A stretch of 64,000 nt of DNA, from the NCBI RefSeq assembly GCF_009728735.1, contig NZ_CP024636.1, positions 1,830,894 through 1,894,893 of the forward strand, given 5' to 3'. Positions 41,403 to 52,462 of the stretch are shown here, piece after piece. The stretch comes from Pantoea phytobeneficialis. Its GTDB lineage: Bacteria; Pseudomonadota; Gammaproteobacteria; Enterobacterales; Enterobacteriaceae. The first letter of the stretch is position 1, and each line of letters begins with the position of its first letter. The position numbers and the translations under genes were made by a program. The notes under the pieces are model-generated. The model saw nothing but the letters and a program-made list of their open reading frames with translations, was not told where the DNA came from and made no database searches.

Positions 41403-43790
41403 ATGAAATTCAGTGAACTCTGGTTACGCGAATGGGTAAATCCAGCCCTGGACAGCGCTGCGCTGTCTGAACAGATCACCATGGCCGGCCTGGAAGTGGA
41501 CGGCGTTGATGCGGTTGCCGGTGCATTTAACGGCGTTGTGGTAGGAGAAGTGGTGGAGTGCGGCCAGCATCCTAACGCAGACAAACTGCGTGTCACCAAA
41601 ATCAATGTCGGTGGCGATCGCCTGCTGGATATCGTTTGTGGCGCACCAAACTGCCGTCAGGGCCTGAAAGTTGCGGTAGCAACCGTGGGCGCGGTACTGC
41701 CGGGTGATTTTAAGATTAAAGCCGCGAAGCTGCGTGGTGAGCCGTCTGAAGGCATGCTGTGCTCGTTCTCTGAGCTGGGTATTTCCGACGATCACAGCGG
41801 CATTATTGAGCTGCCAACCGATGCGCCTATCGGCACCGATATTCGCGAATACCTGAAGCTGGACGATAACACCATCGAAATCAGCGTGACGCCGAACCGT
41901 GCCGACTGTCTTGGCATCATCGGTATCGCCCGCGATGTGGCGGTGCTAAATGGTCTGCCGCTGAATGCGCCTGTTATCGAGCCGGTAAAAGCCACCATCA
42001 GCGATACCTTCCCGATTCGGGTTGAGGCTACCGCTGCCTGCCCGCGTTACCTTGGCCGCGTGGTAAAAGGTGTGAACGTCAAAGCGGCAACCCCGCTGTG
42101 GATGCGTGAAAAACTGCGTCGCTGCGGTATCCGCTCTATCGATCCGGTGGTCGATATCACCAACTATGTGCTGCTGGAGCTGGGTCAGCCGATGCATGCC
42201 TTCGACCTTGATCGTATCGATGGCGGCATTGTCGTGCGTATGGCGAAAGAGGGTGAAAGCCTGACGTTGCTGGACGGCAGCGAAGCGAAACTCAGCAGCG
42301 ACACGCTGGTGATTGCCGATCACCACAAAGCGCTGGCTATGGGTGGCATCTTCGGTGGTGAACATTCTGGTGTTAATGAAGAGACGCAAAACATTCTGTT
42401 CGAATGCGCCTACTTCGATCCACTGGCGATTACCGGTCGTGCACGCCGTCAGGGTCTGCATACCGATGCTTCTCACCGTTATGAGCGTGGTGTCGATCCA
42501 GCACTGCAATACAAAGCGATTGAGCGTGCAACCCAACTGCTGCTGGAGATCTGTGGTGGCGAAGCCGGTCCGGTTATTGACCAGACTGATGCGGCGACAT
42601 TACCGCCGCGTGCCACTATCCGTTTACGTCGCGAAAAGCTGGACCGTCTGATCGGTCATGTAATTGCGGATGAGCAGGTCACCGATATCCTGACGCGCCT
42701 GGGTTGTGAAGTCACGGTTAGCGCCGGTGAGTGGACCGCCATCGCACCAAGCTGGCGTTTCGATATGGCTATCGAAGAAGACCTGGTTGAAGAAGTCGCG
42801 CGTATTTACGGCTACAACAACATCCCGGATGTCCCGGTGAAGGCCAGCCTGGTCATGACCCAGCATCGCGAAGCAGATTTGTCACTGAAACGTGCCAAAA
42901 CACTGCTGGTGGATAAAGGCTATCAGGAAGCGATCACCTATAGTTTCGTCGATCCGAAGGTCCAGCAACTGCTGCATCCGGGCGAAGAAGCGCTGATTCT
43001 GCCCAGCCCGATTTCCAGCGATATGTCGGCGATGCGTCTGTCTTTATGGACCGGTTTACTGGGTGCGGTAGTGTACAACCAGAACCGTCAGCAGAGTCGT
43101 GTACGTCTGTTTGAAAGTGGTTTGCGCTTTGTGCCTGATACTCAGGCCGATCTCGGCATCCGTCAGGATCTTATGCTGGCGGGCGTATTGAGCGGTAATC
43201 GCAATGAAGAGCATTGGGATCTGGCGCGCCAGGCGGTTGACTTCTATGATTTAAAAGGCGATTTAGAGTCGCTGCTGGATTTAACCGGCAAACTGGATGC
43301 GATTTCTTTCCGTGCAGAAGCGAATCCAGCCCTGCATCCGGGACAAAGCGCAGCAATTTATTTAGGCGATGAACGAATCGGATTTATCGGGGTGGTTCAT
43401 CCGGAGCTGGAACGTAAGCTGGATCTCAACGGTCGCACCTTAGTGTTTGAACTGCTTTGGAATAAGGTCGCAGACCGCGTCCTGCCTGACGCGCGCGAGA
43501 TTTCACGCTTCCCGGCGAACCGTCGCGATATCGCTGTGGTAGTGGCTGAAAACGTGCCCGCAGCAGATATCATCGCGGAGTGTAAGAAAGTTGGCGTAAA
43601 TCAGGTAGTTGGCGTAAACTTGTTTGACGTGTACCGTGGTAAGGGCGTAAACGAAGGCGAAAAGAGCCTTGCGATTAGCCTGATTTTGCAGGATACCAGC
43701 CGGACACTCGAAGAAGAGGAGATTGCCGCGACCGTTGCCAAATGCGTTGCGGCATTAAAAGAGCGATTCCAGGCAACCTTGAGGGATTGA
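41403..43790 (+). CDS. pheT: Phenylalanyl-tRNA synthetase beta subunit
   Basis: 795 residues, as in E. coli. In order: EMAP/tRNA-binding OB domain (about 39-148, with [20 protein letters not shown]), B3/B4 editing domain (about 200-400), B5 domain (about 400-475), the synthetase-like core and the C-terminal FDX-ACB anticodon-binding domain (about 700-795, starting [16 protein letters not shown]). It ends 4 bases before ihfA. Confidence 0.98.
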   Translation: MKFSELWLREWVNPALDSAALSEQITMAGLEVDGVDAVAGAFNGVVVGEVVECGQHPNADKLRVTKINVGGDRLLDIVCGAPNCRQGLKVAVATVGAVLPGDFKIKAAKLRGEPSEGMLCSFSELGISDDHSGIIELPTDAPIGTDIREYLKLDDNTIEISVTPNRADCLGIIGIARDVAVLNGLPLNAPVIEPVKATISDTFPIRVEATAACPRYLGRVVKGVNVKAATPLWMREKLRRCGIRSIDPVVDITNYVLLELGQPMHAFDLDRIDGGIVVRMAKEGESLTLLDGSEAKLSSDTLVIADHHKALAMGGIFGGEHSGVNEETQNILFECAYFDPLAITGRARRQGLHTDASHRYERGVDPALQYKAIERATQLLLEICGGEAGPVIDQTDAATLPPRATIRLRREKLDRLIGHVIADEQVTDILTRLGCEVTVSAGEWTAIAPSWRFDMAIEEDLVEEVARIYGYNNIPDVPVKASLVMTQHREADLSLKRAKTLLVDKGYQEAITYSFVDPKVQQLLHPGEEALILPSPISSDMSAMRLSLWTGLLGAVVYNQNRQQSRVRLFESGLRFVPDTQADLGIRQDLMLAGVLSGNRNEEHWDLARQAVDFYDLKGDLESLLDLTGKLDAISFRAEANPALHPGQSAAIYLGDERIGFIGVVHPELERKLDLNGRTLVFELLWNKVADRVLPDAREISRFPANRRDIAVVVAENVPAADIIAECKKVGVNQVVGVNLFDVYRGKGVNEGEKSLAISLILQDTSRTLEEEEIAATVAKCVAALKERFQATLRD

Positions 43791-43794
43791 ACCT

Positions 43795-44097
43795 ATGGCG
43801 CTTACAAAAGCTGAAATGTCAGAGTACCTGTTTGAAAAGCTCGGGCTGAGCAAACGCGACGCCAAAGAGTTGGTCGAGCTATTTTTTGAAGAGGTTCGCC
43901 GCGCGTTGGAAAACGGAGAACAGGTTAAACTGTCCGGATTTGGTAATTTTGATCTGCGTGACAAAAACCAGCGTCCGGGCAGAAACCCAAAAACCGGGGA
44001 AGATATTCCGATCACTGCCCGTCGGGTGGTGACTTTCCGTCCCGGTCAGAAGTTGAAAAGTCGCGTCGAGAACGCGACACCCAAGGATGCTGACTAA
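43795..44097 (+). CDS. ihfA: Integration host factor alpha subunit
   Basis: A 100-residue DNA-bending protein that dimerises with IhfB. It has the HU/IHF fold and the beta-arm [22 protein letters not shown], with the intercalating Pro in the arm tip region (NPKTGE). It is nearly identical to E. coli IhfA. An exact IHF consensus site lies in the ast promoter region of this window. Confidence 0.98.
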   Translation: MALTKAEMSEYLFEKLGLSKRDAKELVELFFEEVRRALENGEQVKLSGFGNFDLRDKNQRPGRNPKTGEDIPITARRVVTFRPGQKLKSRVENATPKDAD

Positions 44098-44110
44098 TTT
44101 CAGTAAAACA

Positions 44111-44137
44111 AAAAGGCCGCTTAGCGGCCTTTTTTAT
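44111..44137 (+). terminator. Terminator of ihfA
   Basis: AAAAGGCCGCT / AGCGGCCTTTTTT, 14 bases after the ihfA stop. Confidence 0.9.
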
Positions 44138-44290
44138 TTTGGTGAGAAAATCACCGTTCTCCATGCTTTTTTCATAATGTAAAGAATTCGTAAGTATGCG
44201 GAAAATAGCATGAAAATCGGCATTTGCTGATAGTGACCTCTTCAGCGCTTTTGTTATAACAGCGCCAACATAAAACAAGAGGTTAAGCTG

Positions 44291-44647
44291 ATGAAAAAGA
44301 CAGCACTTTTATTAAGCATCCTGTTAGGCATGCCGCTGCTCGCCAGTGCAAATGTTTCCGTAAACATCAACACGCCGGGCGTATCGATTCATATCGGTGA
44401 CCAGGACAAACGCGGCTATTTCTGGGATGGTTACGACTGGCGCTCACCGTCATGGTGGAAGCAGCACCATAACCAGCGTGTGGGGATGAAAGGCCCACAC
44501 GGTTACTGGAACGGTAATGGCTGGCAGACACAGCATCCGGGTAATAAAGAACCGAAGAAGCGCCCGCCACAGCACGACAACAAGCCGCAGCAGAATCACG
44601 ACAACCGTGATAACCACAACGGCCAACCCGTTCCTCCGCGTAATTAA
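44291..44647 (+). CDS. Small periplasmic DUF2502 (YpeC-like) protein
   Basis: A 118-residue protein. The signal peptide MKKTALLLSILLGMPLLASA is followed by a beta stretch, VSIHIGDQDKRGYFWDGYDWRS, matching the DUF2502 core (compare IGDRDHYGNYWDGGHWRD of E. coli YpeC). The second half is low-complexity, rich in His, Asn, Pro, Lys and Gln (KKRPPQHDNKPQQNHDN). The His-rich tail could bind metal, but nothing proves it. Monocistronic, with an AGGTTAAGC-type weak Shine-Dalgarno sequence. Confidence 0.78.
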   Translation: MKKTALLLSILLGMPLLASANVSVNINTPGVSIHIGDQDKRGYFWDGYDWRSPSWWKQHHNQRVGMKGPHGYWNGNGWQTQHPGNKEPKKRPPQHDNKPQQNHDNRDNHNGQPVPPRN

Positions 44648-44744
44648 TGCTTCATCAGCGGCGTCGTTCTGACGCCGCAATTGCCTTTCTTTTTGCTGTA
44701 ATCTCACTACAATCAAATCTCTGTTTTCTCAGCCAATCTTATTT

Positions 44745-45728
44745 ATGACTCTGCTGGACCAGCTTGCCCATCAGGCAGACCGCCACAGCCAGCGTTGGCT
44801 AATCGCCCTGGGCGCGTTACTCATTATTCTGCTGGTAGTAAGCCTGTGCGCGGGTGACAGCTGGATATCACCGCTGCGTTGGTTCTCAGGCGAGGGGGAT
44901 CTCTTCGTCTGGCAACTGCGTCTGCCACGTACTCTCGCGGTGCTGTTGGTAGGGGCAGCGTTAGCCGTGTGCGGCGTGGTGATGCAGGCGCTGTTCAATA
45001 ATCCGCTGGCTGAACCAGGCTTGCTAGGCGTATCAAATGGCGCGGGTATCGGTTTGGTGCTGGGTGTGATGCTCGGTAACGGTTCGTTATGGAGCCTGGC
45101 ACTGGCGGCGATGGCCGGGGCGCTGTTGATTACCTTAATCCTTCTTCATTTCGCCCATCGTCATTTATCTGTCAGTCGTTTGCTGCTGACGGGCGTCGCG
45201 CTGGGGATTATTTGCAGCGCCATCATGACGTGGGCGGTTTACTTCAGCACCAGTCTCGATCTGCGCCAGTTAATGTACTGGATGATGGGTGGCTTTAGCG
45301 GTATTGACTGGCGTTATGGCTGGATGATGCTGGCGCTGATCCCGGCCATCATCGCGTTGATTGCAACGTCACGCGTTCTCAACCTGCTGGCGTTGGGAGA
45401 GACGTCAGCACGCCAGTTGGGCCTGCCGATGTTGCTGTGGCGTAACCTGCTGGTGCTGACGATGGGTTGGCTGGTGGGTGTCAGCGTGGCGCTGGCCGGT
45501 GCTATCGGTTTTGTCGGGCTGGTGATACCGCATTTGTTGCGTCTGTGTGGTTTCAGCGATCATCGCTATCTGCTCCCCGCCTCAGCGCTGGCCGGTGCCG
45601 TGGTATTGTTGGCGGCGGATATTATCGCCCGACTGGTCCTGACCTCGGCTGAATTACCCATCGGCGTGGTGACCGCCACACTCGGTGCACCACTGTTTAT
45701 CGTGTTATTAGTGAAATCCTCGCGCTAG
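44745..45728 (+). CDS. btuC: Vitamin B12 ABC transporter permease BtuC
   Basis: A 327-residue inner-membrane permease with about ten transmembrane helices, of the FecCD family. It has [42 protein letters not shown], read in parts, and the coupling-helix segment [10 protein letters not shown], then [13 protein letters not shown]. With BtuD it imports cobalamin from the periplasmic protein BtuF, encoded elsewhere. No cobalamin riboswitch is recognised upstream. Confidence 0.95.
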   Translation: MTLLDQLAHQADRHSQRWLIALGALLIILLVVSLCAGDSWISPLRWFSGEGDLFVWQLRLPRTLAVLLVGAALAVCGVVMQALFNNPLAEPGLLGVSNGAGIGLVLGVMLGNGSLWSLALAAMAGALLITLILLHFAHRHLSVSRLLLTGVALGIICSAIMTWAVYFSTSLDLRQLMYWMMGGFSGIDWRYGWMMLALIPAIIALIATSRVLNLLALGETSARQLGLPMLLWRNLLVLTMGWLVGVSVALAGAIGFVGLVIPHLLRLCGFSDHRYLLPASALAGAVVLLAADIIARLVLTSAELPIGVVTATLGAPLFIVLLVKSSR

Positions 45729-45768
45729 CTGCGGCTGGCACTCTTGGCATCAACAACAGGAATCGACA

Positions 45769-46311
45769 ATGAGCATTTATCAAACAGAACTGGTTACGCT
45801 TGACGGTGAAAAAACCACCCTGGAACAATGGCAGGGTAAGGTGCTGCTGGTGGTGAATGTGGCCTCGAAATGTGGCCTGACGCCGCAGTACGAGCAACTG
45901 GAAGCGCTGCAAAAAGAGTGGCAGGCGAAAGGTTTTAGCGTACTCGGTTTTCCCTGCAATCAGTTTCTGGAGCAGGAGCCAGGCAGCAGCGAAGAGATTA
46001 AAACCTTTTGCAGCACGACCTACGGCGTCACTTTCCCAATGTTTGAGAAAACCGATGTCAACGGCCCGGCTCGCCACGCATTGTACAGCGTGCTGGTGGC
46101 AGCACAGCCTGAAGCGCTGCGCCCGGAAGGCAGTGGCTTCTATGAGCGTATGGTGAGCAAAGGCCGTGCGCCGAAAGCACCGGGTGATATCCTGTGGAAT
46201 TTCGAAAAATTCCTGATCAATAAGCAAGGTGAAGTGGTTGCGCGGTTTGCGCCAGACATGACACCGGATGATGCCACCATTATTGCCAGCATCAAACAGG
46301 CGTTGGCATAA
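45769..46311 (+). CDS. btuE: Glutathione/thioredoxin peroxidase BtuE
   Basis: A 180-residue glutathione-peroxidase-family enzyme. The peroxidatic Cys is C35 in NVASKCGLTPQYEQLE; GFPCNQF and WNFEKFLI, the conserved Gln/Trp motifs, follow. It reduces organic peroxides with thioredoxin. Despite its name and position between btuC and btuD it is not needed for B12 uptake in E. coli. It lies 3 bases before btuD. Confidence 0.95.
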   Translation: MSIYQTELVTLDGEKTTLEQWQGKVLLVVNVASKCGLTPQYEQLEALQKEWQAKGFSVLGFPCNQFLEQEPGSSEEIKTFCSTTYGVTFPMFEKTDVNGPARHALYSVLVAAQPEALRPEGSGFYERMVSKGRAPKAPGDILWNFEKFLINKQGEVVARFAPDMTPDDATIIASIKQALA

Positions 46312-46314
46312 GCC

Positions 46315-47061
46315 ATGCTGATGCAGTGCCAGGGAGCCAGCGTCAAAGGGCGGTTGGCTCCCGTCGACCTTGAGCTGCAAGCCGGAGAGTTGGTCCATCT
46401 GGTGGGGCCTAATGGTGCCGGTAAAAGCACGTTACTGAACGTGCTGGCGGGTTTACTCCCCGCCATCGGCGATATTCGTTTTTCCGGCCAGCCATTGGCG
46501 CAAATGAACGGTGCCGCGCTGGCCCGGATGCGCGCCTGGTTGCCACAGCAACAGCCAGCACCCGGACAGATGCCTGTCTGGCACTATCTGCGCATGCATC
46601 TGCTGCACGTCAACGCTGAAGCCGACAGGCTGTTAATCCAGGTGCTGGAGATGCTGGGGCTGAAGGATAAGTTGATGCGCAACGTGCTGCAACTTTCCGG
46701 CGGTGAATGGCAGCGGGTACGCCTCGCGGCTGTTGCACTGCAAATTCATCCGGCAATTAATGCGCAGGGTAAATTGCTGATCCTCGATGAGCCGATGAGC
46801 GCGCTGGACGTTGCGCAGCAAAAGGCGGTAGACACATTACTGGCACAGTTATGTGCAGCTGGTATCGCCATTGTTGCCAGTGGTCATGATCTGAACCACA
46901 GTCTGCGCCATGCTGATCGGGTCTGGCTGATGCATCAGTCGAGGTTGGTGGCACAGGGGACGGCCGCCAGCGTGCTCACCGTCGGGCAATTGGCTCCGCT
47001 ATACAACATTCAGTTTCAGCGTATCGAAACCCCCCAAGGCGCATTATTACTGGTGCCCTGA
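46315..47061 (+). CDS. btuD: Vitamin B12 ABC transporter ATPase BtuD
   Basis: A 248-residue ATPase: Walker A GPNGAGKSTLLN (near 34-45), signature LSGGEWQRVRLAA (near 127-139), Walker B LLILDEPMSALD and the switch His in VASGHDLNHSLRH. It drives BtuCDF. The length agrees with E. coli BtuD (249). Confidence 0.96.
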   Translation: MLMQCQGASVKGRLAPVDLELQAGELVHLVGPNGAGKSTLLNVLAGLLPAIGDIRFSGQPLAQMNGAALARMRAWLPQQQPAPGQMPVWHYLRMHLLHVNAEADRLLIQVLEMLGLKDKLMRNVLQLSGGEWQRVRLAAVALQIHPAINAQGKLLILDEPMSALDVAQQKAVDTLLAQLCAAGIAIVASGHDLNHSLRHADRVWLMHQSRLVAQGTAASVLTVGQLAPLYNIQFQRIETPQGALLLVP

Positions 47062-47135
47062 CGGTGCGCGCCTTGCACCGAATCAGGTTTTGCCGCTAAA
47101 GTGTTGCTCGGGCAACGGATTTAAGGATTTTTCTG

Positions 47136-47594
47136 ATGCGGCTGATAATGTTGATTCTGGTGCTGCTATTGGCAGGATGTAGCCACCATGCGCCACCGCC
47201 CAATGGCCGCTTGGCCGATTCCATCACCGTGATTGCGCAACTTAATGAGCAGCTCAACAACTGGCACGGTACACCTTATCGCTATGGTGGTTTGAGCCGA
47301 GGCGGTGTTGATTGCTCCGGTTTTGTCTATCTCACCTTCCGCGATCGGTTCGATCTCCAGTTGCCACGTTCAACCGACGCCCAAAGCGATATCGGTACGC
47401 GTATTGATAAAGATGATTTATTGCCCGGCGATTTGGTGTTTTTTAAAACGGGCAGTGGTGAAAATGGCCTGCATGTTGGCATTTATGATACCGATAACAC
47501 CTTTATTCATGCCTCTACCAGCCAGGGTGTGATTCGCTCATCACTGGATAACGTTTACTGGCGAAAAGTATTTTGGCAGGCACGGCGTATTTAG
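47136..47594 (+). CDS. nlpC: NlpC/P60 family lipoprotein NlpC
   Basis: A 152-residue lipoprotein. The signal ends at lipobox LAGC (Cys15). The NlpC/P60 peptidase domain has the nucleophile C60 in GGVDCSGFVYLTF and the His of GLHVGIYDTDNTFIHAS. The family cleaves peptidoglycan stem peptides. The name and the place after btuD agree with E. coli nlpC. Confidence 0.94.
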   Translation: MRLIMLILVLLLAGCSHHAPPPNGRLADSITVIAQLNEQLNNWHGTPYRYGGLSRGGVDCSGFVYLTFRDRFDLQLPRSTDAQSDIGTRIDKDDLLPGDLVFFKTGSGENGLHVGIYDTDNTFIHASTSQGVIRSSLDNVYWRKVFWQARRI

Positions 47595-47904
47595 TACGTA
47601 TTTGTCTGAGAACACTTTTGGCTAAAAGTGTGTCGCCAAAATCTGTACTTAAATTAAATCCTGCCCCTAAAGTGCTCTGCTTTAAAATGGCACTTTACCT
47701 GAAGGGGATTTAATACTATCTATGATGCCTTAATGTAATTAACGGTATGGATAATATTCGATGGTTATTTGGCTTAAGGATTAATTCAGCGTAAAAATGA
47801 CACCATCAGGCAAAAAAGCACCTCTCTTCTAACGTTTGGTCCTATTGCCTGAGCGTTTTCATTGATATACGATGCGCCAATCGCCACTGCTTCTGGCTGT
47901 TAAA
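47595..47904. other. Gap between nlpC and ydiV with two hairpins
   Basis: About 310 bases, AT-rich in the middle. ACACTTTT-GGCT-AAAAGTGT (47612-47631) is a perfect 8-bp hairpin and TAAAGTGC / GCACTTTA (47668-47697) an 8-bp stem with a 14-base loop. The arms of the two are related (CACTTT/AAAGTG). Either may end nlpC; the remainder must hold the ydiV promoter. No gene seen. Confidence 0.5.
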
Positions 47905-48648
47905 ATGAAAGTTCATTTATCTGCCGACTATCAGTCGGAAACCTGGTTTTATCCAGCCTATTCTTTAGCGGGCCAGCTAACTGCGGTTGAACTGGTTACG
48001 CAATTTGTCCACGACAGTGCTCCTATCACGCTGCCGCAGGATTTGCTATTGCCTCAATTAGATGATGCACAACAACTGCGCCTGTTGCAGAGCCAGCTGG
48101 CACTGCTGGAAAAGTACCGCGACTTTTTTGAGTTAAATCAAATTACCGCCCTGGTTCGTATTGATGATTCGATGGCAGTGACGCTGCTGGAGAGTGACTT
48201 TCTGTTAAGGAAATTTAAGCAACTGCCGTTTATTGCGTTGGATATCAGCGAAAGCTTTCCTCAATTATGGCAGGGTAAATCACATCCACTATTGAGTACC
48301 TTGAAAAGTGAATTTCGTTTATCGCTTTCGCAATTTGGTGCAGGAAAAGCACCGGCAACGGCGGTTTACGATAATCTTTTTAGCGTTCTGAAGATGGATA
48401 AGAACTTTATTCAGGCGCTGGCAAAACGTGCATCTTTTATACCTTTTATTCAGACGCTTATCGACAATTTTACCGGCGATGACACGCAGATTATTATTTG
48501 TGGTATTGATGATTCAGCAATGCTGGAGAAAGTGACGGCACTCAGCGGCGCACATTTGCAGGGCAGTCTGTTTCCGGTGGTCAAAGCTGAACGGTTGAAT
48601 GATTTGATTTATCCCGATGTGACTCTTAATTCTCCGTTACAGCAGTAA
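47905..48648 (+). CDS. ydiV: YdiV-like degenerate EAL-domain anti-FlhD4C2 factor
   Basis: A 247-residue cytoplasmic protein with a degenerate EAL fold. It aligns with E. coli YdiV along most of its length ([27 protein letters not shown]-type [29 protein letters not shown]). The EAL metal and base residues are absent, as in YdiV, which binds FlhD and inhibits flagellar transcription instead of degrading c-di-GMP. ATG 47905 is chosen by alignment; ATG 47872 in frame would add 11 residues. Neither has a strong Shine-Dalgarno sequence. Position after nlpC agrees with E. coli. Confidence 0.85.
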   Translation: MKVHLSADYQSETWFYPAYSLAGQLTAVELVTQFVHDSAPITLPQDLLLPQLDDAQQLRLLQSQLALLEKYRDFFELNQITALVRIDDSMAVTLLESDFLLRKFKQLPFIALDISESFPQLWQGKSHPLLSTLKSEFRLSLSQFGAGKAPATAVYDNLFSVLKMDKNFIQALAKRASFIPFIQTLIDNFTGDDTQIIICGIDDSAMLEKVTALSGAHLQGSLFPVVKAERLNDLIYPDVTLNSPLQQ

Positions 48649-48746
48649 TCCTTTCATCTGTTTTCTCCGCAGTGTCGGCGTTACACTATCCGTTGATTTT
48701 CAACCCAATCGCGGTGCCTGTAAGCGATGCACCTCGCGGAGTGACT

Positions 48747-50186
48747 ATGCAGTTTACCAACAGCTGGCAGCAGGAGTTGCCGGGACTCTATACCGCGCTG
48801 GACCCAACCCCTTTGCAGGGTGGCCGTTTGCTTTACCATAACGCGCCCCTGGCAACAGAAATGGCGCTGGATCCCGCGTTATTCAACGGGGCTGGGCATG
48901 GCGTCTGGTGTGGGCAAGCGCTGTTACCGGGTATGGCACCGCTGGCACAGGTCTACAGTGGCCATCAATTCGGTGTCTGGGCCGGGCAGTTGGGTGATGG
49001 GCGTGGCATCCTGCTGGGTGAACAGCAACTGACGGATGGACGTAAGCTGGACTGGCATCTGAAAGGCGCGGGGCTGACGCCCTATTCACGAATGGGTGAT
49101 GGGCGTGCGGTGATCCGTTCCACAGTGCGTGAATTTCTTGCTTCGGAAGCCTTATATCATCTGGGGATCCCGACCACTCGCGCACTGACTCTGGCGATCG
49201 GTGATGAACCTGTGTTACGTGAAACCCCGGAACGTGGCGCGATGCTGATGCGTATCGCTGAAAGTCATCTGCGCTTCGGCCATTTCGAGCATTTCTATTA
49301 TGGTGGCGAGCAGGACAAGGTTCGTCAGCTGGCGGATTATGCCATTCGTCATCACTGGCCAACGTTACAGGATGAGGCAGATCGCTATATGTTGTGGTTC
49401 ACGGATATTGTGAAGCGCACCGCCAGTCTGATCGCCCAATGGCAGAGCGTCGGCTTTGCCCACGGTGTGATGAATACCGATAATATGTCGATACTCGGGC
49501 TGACCCTCGATTATGGCCCCTACGGTTTTCTTGACGATTATCAGCCTAACTTCATCTGCAATCACAGTGATTATCAGGGGCGCTACGCTTTCGATAATCA
49601 ACCTGCGGTCGGTTTATGGAATCTCAACCGTCTGGCACATGCCCTGTCCGGATTGATGACCACCGATCAACTGAAGCAGGCACTGAGTCAATATGAACCA
49701 GAATTGATGCGCGTCTGGGGTGAGAAAATGCGCGCCAAACTCGGACTACTGACTCCGGATGCCAATGACAACGCGATTCTGACCGGATTGCTGGCACTGA
49801 TGACGCATGAACACAGCGACTATACCCTGACGTTCCGTCTGCTGAGTGAGACACAACAGCAGCAAACGCGTTCGCCATTGCGCGATGAATTTATCGACCG
49901 TGATGCGTTTGACCGTTGGTACGAGGACTATCGTCAGCGTCTGTTGCGCGATGAAGCCAGCGACGAAACGCGGCAACAAGTGATGAAAGCTGCAAACCCG
50001 GCATTGGTGTTGCGCAACTATCTGGCCCAGCAGGTGATTGAAGAGGTTGAGCGTGGCGAAACTGGCGCGCTGTCCCGCTTGCATCTGGCTTTACAGCAGC
50101 CATTTAATGATGAGGCCGTCAGCGCGGAATTGCGCCAACGGCCCCCTGAGTGGGGTAAAACGCTGGAGGTGAGCTGCTCCAGCTAA
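48747..50186 (+). CDS. selO: Protein adenylyltransferase SelO (YdiU)
   Basis: A 479-residue pseudokinase-fold enzyme that transfers AMP from ATP to protein hydroxyls; in E. coli it links to oxidative-stress protection. It matches YdiU along its length ([65 protein letters not shown] read in parts, and [15 protein letters not shown] at the end). The terminal CSS has Cys where eukaryotic SelO has selenocysteine. ATG 48747 is the homologous start, with CGGAG upstream. It converges on aroH with a 9-base gap. Confidence 0.95.
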   Translation: MQFTNSWQQELPGLYTALDPTPLQGGRLLYHNAPLATEMALDPALFNGAGHGVWCGQALLPGMAPLAQVYSGHQFGVWAGQLGDGRGILLGEQQLTDGRKLDWHLKGAGLTPYSRMGDGRAVIRSTVREFLASEALYHLGIPTTRALTLAIGDEPVLRETPERGAMLMRIAESHLRFGHFEHFYYGGEQDKVRQLADYAIRHHWPTLQDEADRYMLWFTDIVKRTASLIAQWQSVGFAHGVMNTDNMSILGLTLDYGPYGFLDDYQPNFICNHSDYQGRYAFDNQPAVGLWNLNRLAHALSGLMTTDQLKQALSQYEPELMRVWGEKMRAKLGLLTPDANDNAILTGLLALMTHEHSDYTLTFRLLSETQQQQTRSPLRDEFIDRDAFDRWYEDYRQRLLRDEASDETRQQVMKAANPALVLRNYLAQQVIEEVERGETGALSRLHLALQQPFNDEAVSAELRQRPPEWGKTLEVSCSS

Positions 50187-50195
50187 CGCCGCGAA

Positions 50196-51242
50196 TCAGA
50201 AACGGCTGTCGACTGCGGCAGCCAGGCGAGCCAGCACTTCGGCGCTGTCGTCCCAACCCAGGCAAGGATCGGTAATCGATTGCCCGTACACCAATGGTTG
50301 GCCGCCGACTACCTTCTGATTACCTTCCTCGAGGAAGCTCTCAATCATCACCCCGGCAACGGCACGGGAACCCGCGCGGATCTGTGTCGCCACATCATCG
50401 GCTACATCACGCTGACGCCGGTGTTGTTTCTGACAGTTGGCATGGCTGAAATCAATTACCAGTTGTTCCGGCAGATTAAAATCACGCAGGTTAGCTGCCG
50501 CGGCCGCCACATCATCTGCATGGTAGTTGGGCTGACGACCACCACGCAGGATCACATGGCCATGTGGATTGCCGCTGGTCTGATAGATGGTCATCTGACC
50601 ATTTTTGTCAGGGGACAGAAACATATGGCTGGCACGCGAGGCACGAATCGCATCAACGGCGATCTGCACGTTGCCGTCAGTGCCATTTTTAAAACCTACC
50701 GGGCAGGAGAGCGCAGAGGCCATTTCGCGATGGATCTGGCTCTCGGTGGTCCGCGCGCCGATGGCTCCCCAACTGATCAGGTCGGCAATAAACTGACCGA
50801 TCACCATATCGAGGAATTCGGTTGCTGTTGGCATGCCAGTCGCGTTGATATCAAGCAGTAACTGGCGGGCAATAGCAATGCCGCGATTCACATCAAAGCT
50901 GCCGTCCAGGTCTGGATCGGAGATCAAGCCTTTCCAGCCAACCACGGTGCGTGGCTTTTCAAAATAGGCACGCATCACAATTTCCAGCCGGTCCTGGTAC
51001 TGTTCGCGCAATACGTTCAGGCGCTGAGCATATTCCAGCGCAGCTTTCGGATCGTGGAGCGAGCAGGGGCCAATAATCACCAGCAGGCGACGGTCTTCTC
51101 CGGTGAGAATACGGGCAATGCGCTGACGCGCTGCCGTCACAGTTGCGGCAATTTCTGCCGAAATAGGGTGTTGTTGCGCTAACGCGGCGGGCATTATCAG
51201 GCTGCCGATGCGCGCGGTACGCAGTTCATCAGTTTTGTTCAT
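50196..51242 (-). CDS. aroH: Trp-sensitive DAHP synthase AroH
   Basis: A 348-residue type I DAHP synthase that condenses phosphoenolpyruvate and erythrose-4-phosphate, the first shikimate step. It has LLVIIGPCSLHDPKAALEYA, EKPRTVVGWKGLISDPDLDGS, GARTTESQIHREMASALSCPVGFKNGTDG and DFSHANCQKQHRRQ, each read in parts; residues resemble AroH more than AroG or AroF. MNKTDELRTAR at 51242 is the homologous start. I found no TrpR operator upstream. It lies near ppsA and ppsR, which set phosphoenolpyruvate supply. Confidence 0.92.
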   Translation of the reverse strand: MNKTDELRTARIGSLIMPAALAQQHPISAEIAATVTAARQRIARILTGEDRRLLVIIGPCSLHDPKAALEYAQRLNVLREQYQDRLEIVMRAYFEKPRTVVGWKGLISDPDLDGSFDVNRGIAIARQLLLDINATGMPTATEFLDMVIGQFIADLISWGAIGARTTESQIHREMASALSCPVGFKNGTDGNVQIAVDAIRASRASHMFLSPDKNGQMTIYQTSGNPHGHVILRGGRQPNYHADDVAAAAANLRDFNLPEQLVIDFSHANCQKQHRRQRDVADDVATQIRAGSRAVAGVMIESFLEEGNQKVVGGQPLVYGQSITDPCLGWDDSAEVLARLAAAVDSRF

Positions 51243-51397
51243 CAGGGTTCTCGAAAATCTGTTCTTCGCAACGGTGAAATACCGGGAAGTGATGAGGGTC
51301 ACAATAAACCATTAGCCTGCGAATTCAACCTGCTAAAGCGAAAGGGATTTCAATAGTTCGGCAGCCCCGCTTTACAAACACGTATTGGTCACCTTCC

Positions 51398-51428
51398 GGC
51401 GTGGCGCGATGGGCAAAAAATCGCGCCG
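51398..51428. repeat. Degenerate REP-like palindrome
   Basis: GGCGTGGCGCGAT, an 11-base spacer ending AAAA, then ATCGCGCC. The stem matches the window-wide repeat but the head and loop have diverged. It lies just before the ppsR 3' end and may also work as a terminator. Confidence 0.45.
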
Positions 51429-51433
51429 GCAGG

Positions 51434-52261
51434 TCAATACATCCGTCGTGTCAGGCCCATGATGTCGAGAATTTTGGTGGCGATCTCTTCCACCGAGTAG
51501 TTGGTACTGTTGAGATAGCGAATCTGATGGGTGCGGAACAGGGCTTCAACTTCACCCACTTCCAGTCGGCACTGGCGCAGCGAGGCATACCGTGTGTTCT
51601 CTGCACGTTCCTGGCGAATGGCGGCCAGTCGCTCGGGGTCGATAGTCAAACCAAACAGTTTATGTTGATGGGCCCGCAGGGCGGGCGGCAGTTTCAGGTT
51701 ATCCATATCGTCAGCAATAAACGGATAGTTGGCGGCGCGGACGCCAAACTGCATCGCCAGATACAGGCTGGTAGGGGTTTTACCACAGCGCGATACACCC
51801 AGCAGGATCACCTGCGCATCCTCAAGACCGCGCAGCGAGATGCCATCATCATGGGCCAGGGTGTAATCAATCGCGGCGATACGCGCATCGTATTTGCCCA
51901 GATTGCTGGCGGTCAGCCCGTGAGTACGGTGGGCAACGGGCATGGAGGGCACACCTAACTCACTCTGCAACGGGCCGACCAACGCCTGGACAATATCCTG
52001 ACAGAACCCTTCGCTCTCAAGGATAATTTCCCGCACATCAGGCGTGACGATTGAAAAAAATACCAGCGGGCGGATACCGCTTTGCTGATAAAGTGCGTTG
52101 ATCTGGGCTTTAACTGCCTGAGCACGTTGCACATTTTCGACAAATGGCAGGGTTACGCTATTGGTGTTCACCGGGAATTGCGATAACACCGCGTGGCCCA
52201 ACACTTCAGCGGTAATGGCGGTGCCATCGGAGATATAAAACACGCTACGTTCTGTGCTCAT
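51434..52261 (-). CDS. ppsR: PEP synthetase regulatory protein PpsR (kinase/pyrophosphorylase)
   Basis: A 275-residue DUF299 bifunctional enzyme. It inactivates PpsA by ADP-dependent phosphorylation of its threonine near the catalytic His and reactivates it by Pi-dependent pyrophosphorolysis. It has the N-terminal [23 protein letters not shown] and the P-loop-like [15 protein letters not shown] near residues 150-164. It is divergent from its target ppsA. Confidence 0.95.
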   Translation of the reverse strand: MSTERSVFYISDGTAITAEVLGHAVLSQFPVNTNSVTLPFVENVQRAQAVKAQINALYQQSGIRPLVFFSIVTPDVREIILESEGFCQDIVQALVGPLQSELGVPSMPVAHRTHGLTASNLGKYDARIAAIDYTLAHDDGISLRGLEDAQVILLGVSRCGKTPTSLYLAMQFGVRAANYPFIADDMDNLKLPPALRAHQHKLFGLTIDPERLAAIRQERAENTRYASLRQCRLEVGEVEALFRTHQIRYLNSTNYSVEEIATKILDIMGLTRRMY

Positions 52262-52462
52262 AATGAAAGCCTTCCTCCTGATAACCTTTATGCAACATTA
52301 TCATTGCCAATATTTCATTTTTTATAATAATAAAATGAAATCTCCATATGGCAAAGAACCCTGGCATCGAGATATTAATCTAACCTTCAATATAGATGAA
52401 ATAGCGTTTCGGAAATCGTCATTTTTTCGGTTATTTTTCTTCGCGCACAAAATAAAGTCTGA

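Noticed and set aside
44648..44744. Cobalamin riboswitch upstream of btuC
   Set aside because: The gap is under 100 bases and has no B12-box-like sequence; E. coli btuCED also lacks one.
51243..51400. TrpR operator expected upstream of aroH
   Set aside because: No sequence resembling the CTAG-centred TrpR palindrome was found; not reported as a feature.
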